Part shown: positions 45,470 to 54,545 of the stretch, piece after piece
Position numbering within the stretch: the stretch's first letter is position 1
Layout of the letters: every line of letters begins with the position of its first letter
Assembly: GCA_008933825.1 (NCBI GenBank)
Contig: WBUF01000010.1
Location: 1-62,938 of the forward strand
Origin: Rhodocyclaceae bacterium
GTDB lineage: Bacteria; Pseudomonadota; Gammaproteobacteria; Burkholderiales; Rhodocyclaceae
DNA length: 62,938 bases
Reading direction: 5' to 3'
Made by a program: the position numbers and the translations under genes
Notes under the pieces: generated by a model
What the model saw: the letters and a program-made list of their open reading frames with translations, nothing else
Told to the model about the DNA's origin: nothing
Databases searched by the model: none

Positions 45470-46416
45470 TGCCGCCGCCCGTCGAACCGACGCTCGCCGC
45501 CTTCCCCAACCCCTTCATCCGCTACATTGCGGCAACGCGCCCGCCTTTCCTGAGCGTCACCTTCGCCGCCTGCCTCGTCGGGCTGGCCACGGCGGCGCTG
45601 GACGGCGCCATGCTGCGCCCGGCGGCGGCCTTCTTCACGGTGTTCTTCGCCCTGGTGGCGCATGCCGGCATCAACGTGCTCAACGATTACTACGATGCCT
45701 TGAACGGCAGCGACGCCGCCAACACCGAGCGCCAGTTCCCCTTCACCGGCGGCAGCCGCTTCATCCAGAACGGCGTGCTGAGCCTGCGCGCGGCCGGCGT
45801 TTTCGGCTATGCCCTGCTCGCCGCGGTGATCCCGGCCGGGCTGTGGCTGGCGTGGACCTCCGCCGACGGCCTCATCGCCATCGGCCTGGCGGGCATGTTC
45901 GTCGGCTGGGCCTACTCGGCGCCGCCGTTCAAGCTGATGAGCCGCGGCCTGGGCGAGGCGGCGGTGGCCTGCGGCTGGCTGATCGTCGTCGTCGGCGCCG
46001 ACTACGTGCAGCGCGGCGCCTTCTCGGCGCTGCCCTTCGTCGCCGGCCTGCCCTATGCGCTGCACGTCGCCAACGTGCTCTACATCAACCAGTTCCCCGA
46101 CTACCGGGCCGACGCCGCCACCGGCAAGCGCAACTGGGTGGTGCGGCTCGGGCCGCAGCGCGCGCGCTATGGTTATCCCTTAGTGGTCGGCATTGCCTAC
46201 GGCTGGCTGCTCGGCGCCGTGGCGCTCGGCGCGCTGCCGTGGACGGCGCTGCTCGCCCTCGCCACGCTGGCGCCGGCGCTCGGCGCGACCAAGGGCCTGC
46301 TGGCCCATGCCGCCGAGCCGCGCCGACTCGTGCCGGCCATCCGCGCCACCATCGGCGCGGCGATGCTGCACGGCATCCTGCTCGCCGTCGGCCTCGCCGC
46401 CGCGCGACTCGTCTGA
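45466..46416 (+). CDS. UbiA-family prenyltransferase, MenA-like
   Basis: 316 residues with about eight membrane segments. First Asp motif NVLNDYYDALNGSDAAN is typical of MenA. The second Asp-rich loop reads FPDYRADAATGK. It would prenylate a 1,4-dihydroxy-2-naphthoate-like head group for menaquinone. Start ATGATG lies in the end of the tlpA gene, so it is translated with the nos operon. This may reflect menaquinol use by NosGH, but no other men gene is visible. Confidence 0.8.
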   Translation: MMPPPVEPTLAAFPNPFIRYIAATRPPFLSVTFAACLVGLATAALDGAMLRPAAAFFTVFFALVAHAGINVLNDYYDALNGSDAANTERQFPFTGGSRFIQNGVLSLRAAGVFGYALLAAVIPAGLWLAWTSADGLIAIGLAGMFVGWAYSAPPFKLMSRGLGEAAVACGWLIVVVGADYVQRGAFSALPFVAGLPYALHVANVLYINQFPDYRADAATGKRNWVVRLGPQRARYGYPLVVGIAYGWLLGAVALGALPWTALLALATLAPALGATKGLLAHAAEPRRLVPAIRATIGAAMLHGILLAVGLAAARLV

Positions 46417-46424
46417 ACACCGCG

Positions 46425-46709
46425 ATGGCCGCCTACCTCATCGGCCACATCACCATCAAGGACCCGCGGAAGTGGGAGGCCTACCGCAGCCAGGTGCCGG
46501 CGACGCTGGAACCCTGGCGCGCCGAGCTGGTGTTCCGCGGCCGCGCCTTCGCCGTGCTCGGCGGCAACCACGCGCACAGCGACACCGTGGTGATCCGCTT
46601 CCCCGACCCCGCCGCCCTGCGCGCCTGGTTCGACTCGCCGGCCTACCAGGCGCTGATCCCCCTGCGCGAGCAGGCGGCCGAGGTCACCCTGATCGGCTAC
46701 GAGGCCTGA
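46425..46709 (+). CDS. DUF1330 (dimeric alpha-beta barrel) protein
   Basis: 94 residues: MAAYLIGHITIKDPRKWEAY, then GRAFAVLGGNHA and VVIRFPDPAALRAWFDSPAYQ, the standard DUF1330 blocks. Function unknown. It is the last gene of the run; a reverse repeat copy follows the stop. Confidence 0.88.
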   Translation: MAAYLIGHITIKDPRKWEAYRSQVPATLEPWRAELVFRGRAFAVLGGNHAHSDTVVIRFPDPAALRAWFDSPAYQALIPLREQAAEVTLIGYEA

Positions 46710-46712
46710 GCC

Positions 46713-46741
46713 GAAAAAAAGTCAGTCTGCGCAGGACGGCG
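46713..46741 (-). repeat. Dispersed 25-bp element, copy 11 (reverse, intergenic)
   Basis: GAAAAAAAGTCAGTCTGCGC then AGGACGGCG, three bases after a stop codon. Confidence 0.85.
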
Positions 46742-46802
46742 GGAAGCTCAATCCCGCCTCAATATCATGGGGCTACCCAAGCGCCGTAGTTACAAATATT
46801 CC

Positions 46803-46831
46803 TTGACCGGATGATTTTTTGTACCAACAAT
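46803..46831 (+). promoter_or_regulatory. Promoter of brnTA, probably leaderless
   Basis: TTGACC, 17-base spacer, AACAAT. Transcription would start at or next to the GTG of brnT, which has no ribosome-binding site. Confidence 0.5.
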
Positions 46832-46838
46832 AATTCTT

Positions 46839-47111
46839 GTGGAAATCGAGTTCGACCCTGACAAGCGCGACAGGGCATATGCCGAAAGAGGTTTGGATTT
46901 CGCCCGCGCCGGAGAGGTGTTCGCCGGCCGGCACTTCACGGCCGAGGATCCCCGCGAGGACTACAGCGAACCGCGTTACATCGCGGTCGGAGAGCCGGAT
47001 GACCGGATGGTGGTCATGGTCTGGACTCCCCGCGGCGAGGCCCGCCGCATCATCAGCATGAGGAAAGCCAATGAACGTGAAAAAGCACGCTACGCCCGCC
47101 GGGTGGGTTGA
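46839..47111 (+). CDS. brnT: BrnT-family toxin
   Basis: 90 residues from GTG: EIEFDPDKRDRAYAERGLDFA, EDPREDYSEPRYIAVGE and the ending RRIISMRKANEREKARY, all BrnT hallmarks. BrnT is an RNase-like toxin of the RelE fold. It overlaps the antitoxin gene by 41 bases. Local base composition is lower in GC than the neighbours. Confidence 0.88.
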   Translation: MEIEFDPDKRDRAYAERGLDFARAGEVFAGRHFTAEDPREDYSEPRYIAVGEPDDRMVVMVWTPRGEARRIISMRKANEREKARYARRVG

Positions 47112-47340
47112 CCCGGACGACGCGCCGGAATTGACCGACGAATTTTTCGAGCGGGCCGACGAATACGTTGGCGACAAGCTGGTTCGCCGTGGCCGCCCGA
47201 GGGCACAAAGCCCGAAGCTGGCCCTGACGGTCCGCTACGATGCGGATATCGTCGAAGCCTTCCGCGCCACCGGCAAGGGCTGGCAAACACGCATGAACGC
47301 GGCCCTGAAGGACTGGCTCAAGACACACTCTCCAACGTGA
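47071..47340 (+). CDS. brnA: BrnA-family antitoxin
   Basis: 89 residues: DDAPELTDEFFERADEY and GRPRAQSPKLALTVRYDADIVEAFRATGKGWQTRMNAAL region of the ribbon-helix-helix BrnA family. It neutralises BrnT and probably represses the operon. Confidence 0.88.
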   Translation: MNVKKHATPAGWVDPDDAPELTDEFFERADEYVGDKLVRRGRPRAQSPKLALTVRYDADIVEAFRATGKGWQTRMNAALKDWLKTHSPT

Positions 47341-47510
47341 ACCGCTGGAATCGTCCCCAAGGAAACGTGATCGATTCATCATCCCGGTCCGATGGTACCG
47401 GCCTTTTCATCGACGTTCCCCTTCCATGAGATAGTGCCTTCACTGCGATGGCGCCGGCCTGATCCACAAGCTGATGAAACAGGCGGGGCTGAAGTGAAAG
47501 GAGCAGGAAG
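47341..47510 (+). other. Gap with possible hicA remnant
   Basis: Just before hicB a short frame reads LIHKLMKQAGLK and stops at 47497, recalling the C-terminus of HicA toxins (ILKQAGLK). A stop codon lies 20 codons upstream, so no intact hicA exists. AAAGGAG serves hicB. Confidence 0.35.
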
Positions 47511-47942
47511 ATGAAATATCCGATCGCAATCGAACCGGGCGACGACAAGCACGCTTACGGGGTCGTCGTACCCGATCTGCCGGGCTGCTTTTCGGCCGGC
47601 GACACGCTGGACGAAGCGCTGAACAACGCCCGCGAGGCCATCGAGCTGTGGCTGGAAACCGTGATCGACGACGGCGGCGCGGTACCCGAGCCGCGCGCGC
47701 TGGCCGAACACCAGAAGAAAAAAGAGTTCAAGGGCTGGGTGTGGGCCGTGGTGGCCGTCGATCTCGCCCAGATCTCCGACAAGGCCGAGCGCGTGAACAT
47801 CACCCTGCCCTCCCGCCTGCGTTCAGGCGACTACTTCCAGGCCGCGTTTCTGCACCAGATGCAGCAGCTTCAAGGCCGTGCCTGTGGGACGCTTCTGGCC
47901 GATCTCCCACTTCTGGACGGTCGAGAGGCTGGTGTTCAGTAG
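47511..47942 (+). CDS. hicB: HicB-family antitoxin, C-terminus replaced
   Basis: 143 residues. The first ~103 are a normal HicB: MKYPIAIEPGDDKHAYGVVV, PDLPGCFSAGDTLDEALNNA, AVDLAQISDKAERVNITLP. The DNA-binding ribbon-helix-helix that should follow is cut after SRL. The remaining 40 residues are antisense to higA and meaningless. The break coincides with the higA stop codon at 47823, so a deletion joined the two loci. Probably non-functional as a repressor. Confidence 0.8.
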   Translation: MKYPIAIEPGDDKHAYGVVVPDLPGCFSAGDTLDEALNNAREAIELWLETVIDDGGAVPEPRALAEHQKKKEFKGWVWAVVAVDLAQISDKAERVNITLPSRLRSGDYFQAAFLHQMQQLQGRACGTLLADLPLLDGREAGVQ

Positions 47943-48137
47943 GCGCGCGAAGACAGCCTGGCTGACATGCGAGGCCTCGCGAATCTTCTTGATCTGATCC
48001 GGCTGCAGTGGTTCGACCGGCGGCAGGCACAGCTGGTCAAACTCACGCAGCGTGACCTGATCGATCGCGCCAGCCTTGTGCAGACCCTTAGCCGTCTCAT
48101 GTACGGCTTCGAGAATGGGAGATTTCGTCTTACGCAT
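47823..48137 (-). CDS. higA: HigA-like antitoxin (helix-turn-helix)
   Basis: 104 residues. The N-terminal part is followed by an XRE/HTH domain (IKKIREASHVSQAVFARLLNTSLSTVQKWEIGQ). It overlaps the toxin gene upstream by eight bases. It likely represses the operon through the palindrome at 48529. Confidence 0.9.
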   Translation of the reverse strand: MRKTKSPILEAVHETAKGLHKAGAIDQVTLREFDQLCLPPVEPLQPDQIKKIREASHVSQAVFARLLNTSLSTVQKWEIGQKRPTGTALKLLHLVQKRGLEVVA

Positions 48138-48504
48138 CGCATTCCACCTCAATCAGTTCGCCCGCCTGCTTGGCTTTCGTGACCGCCTGCGCGGTCAGCG
48201 ACAACAAGTGAGCCGCCAACTTCTTCAATGCTTCCTCTTCGTCCCTGTCGATGTTGCTGCGCTCGTTCTTCGGGAAGCCATACACGAAGACCCAGCGATT
48301 GCCCTTGTTGGTGGCGACAAGCGTCCGGTATCCGCCGCTCTTTCCTTGGCCGGAACGCGCAATCCGTTTCTTGAACAGCCCGCCACCAAGGTCAGCATCA
48401 AACAGCCCGTTGACCATTTCACGGACGGCATCGCAGAGGGCGGGGGTGGTTAGTCCTTGCTTGCGCGCCCAGCGGTCAAACCACCGGGTCTTGTATATCA
48501 CCAT
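48130..48504 (-). CDS. higB: RelE/HigB-type toxin
   Basis: 124 residues: MVIYKTRWFDRWARKQG, GLFKKRIARSGQGKSGGYRTL and NRWVFVYGFPKNERSNI, the conserved core of the longer RelE-type toxins that target mRNA. Toxin-first order is usual for HigBA. No frameshift seen. Confidence 0.9.
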   Translation of the reverse strand: MVIYKTRWFDRWARKQGLTTPALCDAVREMVNGLFDADLGGGLFKKRIARSGQGKSGGYRTLVATNKGNRWVFVYGFPKNERSNIDRDEEEALKKLAAHLLSLTAQAVTKAKQAGELIEVECDA

Positions 48505-48522
48505 GCCCCGTCTCCTTCGCCC

Positions 48523-48545
48523 TATTGTATAGCACTAAGTGCTAT
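48523..48545 (-). promoter_or_regulatory. higBA promoter and operator
   Basis: ATAGCACT-A-AGTGCTAT (48529-48545) is a perfect 8-bp palindrome. On the minus strand it abuts a TACAAT -10 element (48528-48523), so bound HigA would block the promoter. Confidence 0.7.
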
Positions 48546-48870
48546 GAACGTGCAAGCTGAGTTTCCAGCACATGCAGTTTCCTTCAACGCTATAACCATG
48601 CGAAGGCCGCGCCTGCTCCTGACGAACTTTGTCGCAAGGGTTGCGCGATATTCTCGAAATAACTAAGTCTCGTTGAGACCTGTGCACAGGGGCCGGCAGT
48701 GTGAGTTTGCCGTTTTGAAAAGCCGCCATTTGCCTAGACCACCTAGGCCTTCGTCTGCAGAGGAGCCTACACCGGCCTTAGGAAGCTTGTCCTGCCAACG
48801 GCCGCAAAGCCGATCAGCGGGAGTTGGCCCTGACGCCAGACAGGGTCTCATTCGGGCGATATCTCCTACT
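48546..48870. other. Gene-free, less GC-rich stretch
   Basis: No protein-like frame. The base composition is more AT-rich than average, with GTGCACAG, CCTAGACCACCTAGG and CTTAGGAAGC. It may be debris of an exchanged segment linked to the toxin-antitoxin patch. No transposase remnant or terminal repeat was seen. Confidence 0.4.
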
Positions 48871-48897
48871 CGCCGTGTCCCGGAGACTGACTTTTTT
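48871..48897 (+). repeat. Dispersed 25-bp element, copy 12 (intergenic)
   Basis: CGCCGTGTCCCGG then AGACTGACTTTTTT, between higBA and nap. Confidence 0.85.
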
Positions 48898-49002
48898 CCG
48901 GCCCGTCGGCGCGTTCGGGGAACGGGTTGTCCTTCCGGCGGGAGGCTGTTTTTTGCCGGCGTCATGGCGGGATTTTGACTGCGCCGGGCCGCGAGGTGGA
49001 CG

Positions 49003-49038
49003 AAAAAAAGGCCGCGACCGGCGCTGCCGGCCGCGGCC
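49003..49038 (-). terminator. Terminator of the nap operon
   Basis: On the minus strand, GGCCGCGGCCGGCAGC pairs with GCCGGTCGCGGCC and is followed by seven T. Confidence 0.85.
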
Positions 49039-49064
49039 CTCCGTCCTGACGCGAAAGGACGTGC

Positions 49065-49508
49065 TTACTTCTTCGGCATGTGGCCGACGAAGGTGTTCTC
49101 CACCAGCGGCTTGGCGTCCACCTGCGGCACGTGGCAGGTGTTGCACTGGTAGCGGTCCATGGTCACCATCTTCTTGCCGGCGTCGAGGTGGCTGTCGCCG
49201 AGCCTGGGCGCGTTCTTCTTCTGGTAGCTGTCCAGGCTGTGGCACTCCATGCACTGGTTCTCGGCGACGGTGATCTCGTCGAAGTTGTCGACGGCGTGCG
49301 GCACCAGCGGCGGCTGGGTGCTGAAGGTGCGGTCGATCGGCTTCTGCAGGCCGGGCTTCTTGCCCACATAAACCTTGTTCTCGACCGGCGCCTGGTCGGC
49401 CGCCGCCGTGTCCGCGCCGCGCAGCGTGGCCACGCCGCCGAACTGCGTGCAACCGAATGCCGCGGCGGCGAGCGCCGCGGCCAGAATCATCGTGACGGAC
49501 GTTTTCAT
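49065..49508 (-). CDS. napB: Periplasmic nitrate reductase diheme cytochrome NapB
   Basis: 147 residues. Signal segment (LAAALAAAAFG), then PPLVPHAVDNFDEI, and two heme sites CMECHSLDSY and CNTCHVPQVDAKPLVENTF, exactly the NapB pattern. NapB is the redox partner of NapA. AAGGAG lies before the ATG. It is the last gene of the operon. Confidence 0.95.
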   Translation of the reverse strand: MKTSVTMILAAALAAAAFGCTQFGGVATLRGADTAAADQAPVENKVYVGKKPGLQKPIDRTFSTQPPLVPHAVDNFDEITVAENQCMECHSLDSYQKKNAPRLGDSHLDAGKKMVTMDRYQCNTCHVPQVDAKPLVENTFVGHMPKK

Positions 49509-49555
49509 GATCGTCTCCTTCGCGTCAAATGTTGATCGAACCTGTCTTCCTGCAT

Positions 49556-50446
49556 TCACGCCGCCGGGGACATGGTGCTGGCCGGCGGCGATACCTTTTC
49601 AACCTTGTTGCCGAAGCGCGTGCCGAAGGCGAACACATCCTTCGCGCAGACGTCGATGCAGCGGCCGCAGTTGGTGCAATTGCCCGCCAGGATCACCGGA
49701 CCCGCGCCCTCCACGCCTTTCAGGGCGGGCCGGATCACCTGGGGTTCCGGGCAAACCACGAAACAGTCCATGCAGTCGTTGCAGGCGCTGCGGCGGATGG
49801 CCGCCGGCCGGAACAGGCTGACCCTGCCGAGCAGGCCGTAGAAGGCGCCCATCGGGCAGAGCCGCCCGCACCAGCCGTCCTGCATGACGAACAGCTCGAG
49901 CAGGAAGATCGCCAAAATCACCGCCCAGGCGGCGCCGAGGCCGAAGATCAGGCCGCGGTGGAATATCGACACCGGGTTCACCAGCTCCCAGGCCAGCGTG
50001 CCGGTAGCCGCCGCCAGCACCAGGGTCATGGCGAGGATCCAGTACCGCGTCTTGCGCGAGATGTGCGCGCCGCCCTTGATGCCGAGGCGGCTGCGCAGCC
50101 AGGCCGCGGCGTCGGTGACCATGTTCACCGGGCAGGCCCAGGAGCAGAACACGCGGCCGCCCACCAGGGCATAGAAAACTAGCACGACCGCCACGCCGAC
50201 GAAGGCCTTGGTCTCCGGCAGGTGCCGCGTCAGCAGCGACTGCAGCAGCACGAAGGGATCGGTGAGCGGCAGGACATCCAGCGTGTAGCTGAAGCTCAGG
50301 TTGCCCTTGACGATCCACACGCCGGCCAGCGGCCCGAGCAGGAACAGGGCGAGGATGGAGAGCTGCGAAGCGCGCCGCAGGAGCAGCCACTTGTGCGCGC
50401 GCAGCCAGCCCTTGGCTTGAATGGCGTCGCGGCCGGCCGTGCTCAC
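49556..50446 (-). CDS. napH: Quinol dehydrogenase membrane subunit NapH
   Basis: 296 residues with four membrane segments. Cytoplasmic [11 protein letters not shown] and [16 protein letters not shown] motifs, then C-terminal ferredoxin clusters [15 protein letters not shown] and [14 protein letters not shown]. With NapG it takes electrons from quinol. The GTG start overlaps the napG stop. Confidence 0.95.
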   Translation of the reverse strand: MSTAGRDAIQAKGWLRAHKWLLLRRASQLSILALFLLGPLAGVWIVKGNLSFSYTLDVLPLTDPFVLLQSLLTRHLPETKAFVGVAVVLVFYALVGGRVFCSWACPVNMVTDAAAWLRSRLGIKGGAHISRKTRYWILAMTLVLAAATGTLAWELVNPVSIFHRGLIFGLGAAWAVILAIFLLELFVMQDGWCGRLCPMGAFYGLLGRVSLFRPAAIRRSACNDCMDCFVVCPEPQVIRPALKGVEGAGPVILAGNCTNCGRCIDVCAKDVFAFGTRFGNKVEKVSPPASTMSPAA

Positions 50447-51306
50447 AGTTTCCCTCCCTGCAGCGCGCGCGGCACGGCCGGTTGTGCGCCGGGCGCGGCG
50501 GGCGGCGCCTCGTTCGGCAGGAGGCCCTTGCCCGATTCGTAGCGCAGGCCTTCCGGCAGGTTGTACTGGTGCGGCGCGTCGGGCGCCACCAGGCTGCCGC
50601 CGGCCTTCTGCTGCTCGACCCAGCCGAGGCGGTAGTGCTTGCCCGGCTCGCCCTTGGCCAGCTCGGTCGGATAGACCTTGATCGCCGCCACTTCGAGCGG
50701 GCAGGCCTTCTCGCACTTGCCGCAGCCGGTGCAGGCGTCGGAATGCACGACGGGGATGAACAGGGCGTGCTTGCCGGTGCGCGCGTTGAGCTGCTGCTCC
50801 AGCGTGATGGCCTTGTCGATGACCGGGCAGACGCGGTAGCAGATGTCGCAGCGCAGGCCCAGGAAGTTGAGGCAGTTCTCCTGGTCCACCAGCACCGCCA
50901 GGCCCATCTTCGCCTTGTTGATGTCGGTGAGCTTGTGATCCAGCGCGCCGGTCGGGCAGGCCTTGATGCAGGGGATGTCCTCGCACATCTCGCAAGGCAA
51001 CTGCCGCGCGACGAAGTAGGGCGTGCCGGTGGCGACCGGCTCTTCCGGCCTGGCGAGGCTGAGGATGTCGTAGGGGCAGTCGCGCACGCACAGGCCGCAG
51101 CGGATGCAGGCGCCGAGGAAGTCCGCCTCCTTCAGCGCACCGGGCGGGCGCACCGCCAGCGGCGGCAGCGCCTTGGCCTGCTTGGCGTAGAGGCCGATGC
51201 CGAGCCCTAGCAGCCCGACGCCGCAGGCGACGCGGGCGGACTCGAAGAGGAACTGCCGCCGCGCTTTCGATGCGGCGGGAGCCTTCGGCGTTGTGCTGTC
51301 CATCAT
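50443..51306 (-). CDS. napG: Ferredoxin-type protein NapG
   Basis: 287 residues. The N-terminus ([23 protein letters not shown] split over the export segment) carries a Tat-like RRQFL. Four [4Fe-4S] clusters follow: [35 protein letters not shown] and [13 protein letters not shown] Pro/Ala-rich tail ends the protein. It partners with NapH. Confidence 0.94.
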   Translation of the reverse strand: MMDSTTPKAPAASKARRQFLFESARVACGVGLLGLGIGLYAKQAKALPPLAVRPPGALKEADFLGACIRCGLCVRDCPYDILSLARPEEPVATGTPYFVARQLPCEMCEDIPCIKACPTGALDHKLTDINKAKMGLAVLVDQENCLNFLGLRCDICYRVCPVIDKAITLEQQLNARTGKHALFIPVVHSDACTGCGKCEKACPLEVAAIKVYPTELAKGEPGKHYRLGWVEQQKAGGSLVAPDAPHQYNLPEGLRYESGKGLLPNEAPPAAPGAQPAVPRALQGGKL

Positions 51307-51394
51307 GCCTGTCAGGGTGCGTTACCGGCGGGCGGCCCGGAGGAGGAGGAAGATAGGCCACCCGCCGTCACGCGCTCCCTGATGCCTAGTCGGA

Positions 51395-53944
51395 TCAAGC
51401 CTTGACGATCTTCACCGCGCACTTCTTGAAGTCCGTCTCTTTCGAGATCGGGCAGGTGGCGTCGAGCGTCAGCTTGTTCACCAGGCGGTGCTCGTCGAAG
51501 AACGGGATGAAGACCAGCCCTTCCGGCATCTTGTTGCGCCCGCGGGTATTCACGCGCAGGGCGATCTCGCCGCGGCGGGTGACGGCCTTGACCGGGTCGC
51601 CGTGCTTCATGCCGCGCTTCTCCGCGTCCTTCGGGTGCATCCACACCACCGCGTCGGGGAAGGCGCGGTAGAGCTCGGGCACGCGCCGCGTCATGGTGCC
51701 GGTGTGCCAGTGCTCGAGCACGCGGCCGGTGCACAGCCACAGGTCGTACTCGGCGTCCGGCTGCTCGGCGGCGGGCTGGTAGGGCAGGGCGAAGATCACC
51801 GCCTTGCCGTCCGGCTTGCCGTAGAACTTGACGCCCTCGCCGGCCTTGACGTAGGGATCGTAGCCCTCGCGGTAGCGCCACAGGGTTTCCTTGCCGTTCA
51901 CCACCGGCCAGCGCAGGCCGCGCACCTTGTGGTAATGGTCGAACTCGCCGAGGTCCTTGCCCTTGCCCATGCCGAAGTTGCGGTACTCCTCGAACAGGCC
52001 CTTCTGCACGTAGTAGCCGAACACCTCGGTCTCGTCGTTGGTGTAGCCGGCCCAGGCGTGGGCATTGGTCTTGGCCGCCTCGGCCTTGTCGAACTTGTTC
52101 ACCTGGCCGTTGGCGTAGAGCACCTCGTAGAGGGTCTTGCCCTTGTAGTCGGGGTTCTTGTCGAGGAAGTCGGCCGGCCACACCTCCTCGGTCCTGAAGC
52201 GCTTGGAGAACTCCATGTACTGCCACAGGTCGCTCTTCGCCTCGCCCGGCGCCTTCACCTGCTGGCGCCAGAACTGGCCGCGGCGCTCGGCGTTGCCGTA
52301 GGCGCCTTCCTTCTCCATCCACATGGCGGACGGCAGGATCAGGTCGGCGGCCATGGCCGAGACAGTCGGATAGGCGTCGGAGACGACGGTGAAGCACTTC
52401 GGGTTGCGCCAGCCGGGATAGATCTCGCCATTGACGTTCGGGCCGGCCTGCATGTTGTTGGTGGTGGTGGTCCACAGGAAGCCGATCTTGCCGTCCTTGG
52501 CCATGCGCGACTGCAGCACGGCGTGGTAGCCGACGCGCTCGGAAATGGTGCCGGCCGGCACCTTCCAGATCTTCTCGGCGGCGGCGCGGTGCTGCGGGTT
52601 CATCACCACCATGTCGGCGGGCAGGCGGTGGGCGAAGGTGCCAACCTCGCGCGCCGTGCCGCAGGCGGAGGGCTGGCCTGTCAGCGAGAAGGGGCTGTTG
52701 CCCGGCTCGGAGATCTTGCCCACCAGCAGGTGCACGTTGTAGATCATGTTGTTCACCCAGGTGCCACGGGTGTGCTGGTTGAAGCCCATGGTCCAGTAGG
52801 AAGTGACCTTGGTCTTCGGGTCGGCGTACACCTTCGCCAGCGCCTCCAGCTTGTCCTTCGGCAGGCCGGTGAGCTGCGCGGTGTAGTCCAGCGTGTAGGT
52901 GGACACGAACTGCTTGAACTCGTCGAAGGTGATCGGCGAGGAGGCCATCGGGTTGCCCTTCGGCTTGCCGTCCGGGCCGGGGTAGCCGTTGTTGCCGGCC
53001 GCCTGCTCGAGCGGATGGTTCGGGCGCAGGCCGTAGCCGATGTCGGTGACGCCCTTGTGGAAGTTGACGTTCTTCTTGACGAAATCCTGGTTCACCGCCT
53101 TGTTCTGGATGATGTAGTTGCAGATGTAGTTGAGGATCGCCAGGTCGGTCTGCGGCTTGAAGATCAGTTCCATGTCCGCCACTTCGCAGGAGCGGTGCGA
53201 GAAGGTCGACAGCGTGTATACCTTGACGTGCTTGGCCGTCAGGCGGCGGTTGTTGATGCGCGACCAGAGGATCGGGTGCATCTCCGCCATGTTGGAGCCC
53301 CACAGCACGAAGGCGTCGGCGTGCTCGGCGTCGTCGTAGCAGCCCATCGGCTCGTCGGCGCCGAAGGTGCGGATGAAGCCGAACACGGCGGAGGCCATGC
53401 AGTGGCGCGCGTTGGGGTCGATGCTGTTGGAGCGGAAGCCGGCCTTCATCAGCTTGTTGGCGGCGTAGCCTTCCCAGATGGTCCACTGGCCGGAGCCGAA
53501 CATGGCGACGCCGAAGGGGCCCTGCTCGGGGTTCTTCATGGTCGCCTTGACCTTCTCGGCCATGATGTCGAAGGCGCGGTCCCAGCTGACCGGGGCGAAC
53601 TCGCCGTTCTTGTCGAACTGGCCGTCCTTCATGCGCAAGAGCGGCGTGGTGAGGCGGTCCTTGCCGTACTGGATCTTGGCCAGGAAGTAGCCCTTGACGC
53701 AGTTGAGGCCCTTGTTGACCGGCGCGTCCGGGTCGCCCTGGGTGGCGACGACGCGGCCGTCCTTGACGCCGACCAGCACGCCGCAGCCGGTGCCGCAGTA
53801 GCGGCACACGCCCTTGTCCCAGCGCAGGCCGTCGGCGCCCTGCGCCTGGGCCTGCGCAGCGGCAGGCAGTGAGATGCCGGCGGCGGCAGCGGCGGCAGCG
53901 GCCGCATTCGCCTTGATGAAGTCGCGACGCGTCATAGTGGTCAT
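51395..53944 (-). CDS. napA: Periplasmic nitrate reductase catalytic subunit NapA
   Basis: 849 residues. Tat signal [10 protein letters not shown] with an Ala-rich h-region, the [4Fe-4S] motif [14 protein letters not shown]...LNCVKGYF, and the molybdenum Cys in [12 protein letters not shown]. The molybdopterin domains run to the conserved C-terminal [17 protein letters not shown]. It reduces nitrate to nitrite in the periplasm. modABC lies just beyond napD and would supply molybdate. Confidence 0.97.
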   Translation of the reverse strand: MTTMTRRDFIKANAAAAAAAAAGISLPAAAQAQAQGADGLRWDKGVCRYCGTGCGVLVGVKDGRVVATQGDPDAPVNKGLNCVKGYFLAKIQYGKDRLTTPLLRMKDGQFDKNGEFAPVSWDRAFDIMAEKVKATMKNPEQGPFGVAMFGSGQWTIWEGYAANKLMKAGFRSNSIDPNARHCMASAVFGFIRTFGADEPMGCYDDAEHADAFVLWGSNMAEMHPILWSRINNRRLTAKHVKVYTLSTFSHRSCEVADMELIFKPQTDLAILNYICNYIIQNKAVNQDFVKKNVNFHKGVTDIGYGLRPNHPLEQAAGNNGYPGPDGKPKGNPMASSPITFDEFKQFVSTYTLDYTAQLTGLPKDKLEALAKVYADPKTKVTSYWTMGFNQHTRGTWVNNMIYNVHLLVGKISEPGNSPFSLTGQPSACGTAREVGTFAHRLPADMVVMNPQHRAAAEKIWKVPAGTISERVGYHAVLQSRMAKDGKIGFLWTTTTNNMQAGPNVNGEIYPGWRNPKCFTVVSDAYPTVSAMAADLILPSAMWMEKEGAYGNAERRGQFWRQQVKAPGEAKSDLWQYMEFSKRFRTEEVWPADFLDKNPDYKGKTLYEVLYANGQVNKFDKAEAAKTNAHAWAGYTNDETEVFGYYVQKGLFEEYRNFGMGKGKDLGEFDHYHKVRGLRWPVVNGKETLWRYREGYDPYVKAGEGVKFYGKPDGKAVIFALPYQPAAEQPDAEYDLWLCTGRVLEHWHTGTMTRRVPELYRAFPDAVVWMHPKDAEKRGMKHGDPVKAVTRRGEIALRVNTRGRNKMPEGLVFIPFFDEHRLVNKLTLDATCPISKETDFKKCAVKIVKA

Positions 53945-53945
53945 G

Positions 53946-54194
53946 TCAGGCCTCCTTCTGAGGATCGGATTCGAATTGATGGAAAACCATGGCGGCCGAC
54001 ATCACTCCGTCCATCAGGTTGATGCGGTCGAAGGTGCCGGCGGTCTCGCCGTCGGTGTCGGTTTCGATGGTGACGACGAGCCGGCCGTCGTCCGTGGCGG
54101 CGTGGATTTCCACGCCGGGGATACGTTCGAGCTGGCCGCGCACCGACACGAGCTCGGTCGGTTTCGCGTGCACGATGATGCTGGAGATGTTCAT
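53946..54194 (-). CDS. napD: NapA-specific chaperone NapD
   Basis: 82 residues from ATG 54194: [40 protein letters not shown] and [18 protein letters not shown], all NapD signatures. NapD binds the Tat signal of NapA. First gene of napDAGHB; the operon lacks napC and napE. Confidence 0.93.
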   Translation of the reverse strand: MNISSIIVHAKPTELVSVRGQLERIPGVEIHAATDDGRLVVTIETDTDGETAGTFDRINLMDGVMSAAMVFHQFESDPQKEA

Positions 54195-54238
54195 GCTGCT
54201 TGCGGAGAAAACATGCCGCCGGTCAGGAATTGAATGCC

Positions 54239-54281
54239 ATGCTAATCCCGCGGGTATTCGGGATGTATTGATAAATGTCAA
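54239..54281 (-). promoter_or_regulatory. FNR/DNR-type nap promoter
   Basis: TTGAC-ATTT-ATCAA on the minus strand (54281-54268) with a TAGCAT -10 candidate (54244-54239), box near -41.5 for napD. Confidence 0.7.
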
Positions 54282-54545
54282 TTTTTTGAACGAATCTCCT
54301 TTGCGTGCGCATTCAATGCCGGCCTCGGACGGCTTGCGCGCCGGAATGCCCGCGGCGTCCGCGTGATACAGTTTCGCCGACTGAATTCGTCAAGCTTTTC
54401 GTCCGAACGACATCGCCGCCCCGAAGATGAAGACCCGACACGCCAGGCCCGCGCCGCCGGCCGGACGATGGGCATGAGCCACAAGCGCGCCTGGCTGACG
54501 GTCGAGTCGATGAACCGCCGCTTCCGCCGGCCGAAGGGAGTCGTC

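Noticed and set aside
47435..47497. A functional hicA toxin before hicB
   Set aside because: Only about a dozen codons resemble HicA and a stop codon lies just upstream.
48663..48965. Possible small gene on the minus strand between higBA and nap
   Set aside because: No ribosome-binding site or family similarity, and it crosses the dispersed repeat.
51488..53872. 794-codon plus-strand frame opposite napA
   Set aside because: Val/Gly/Leu-rich antisense shadow of napA with no recognisable protein.
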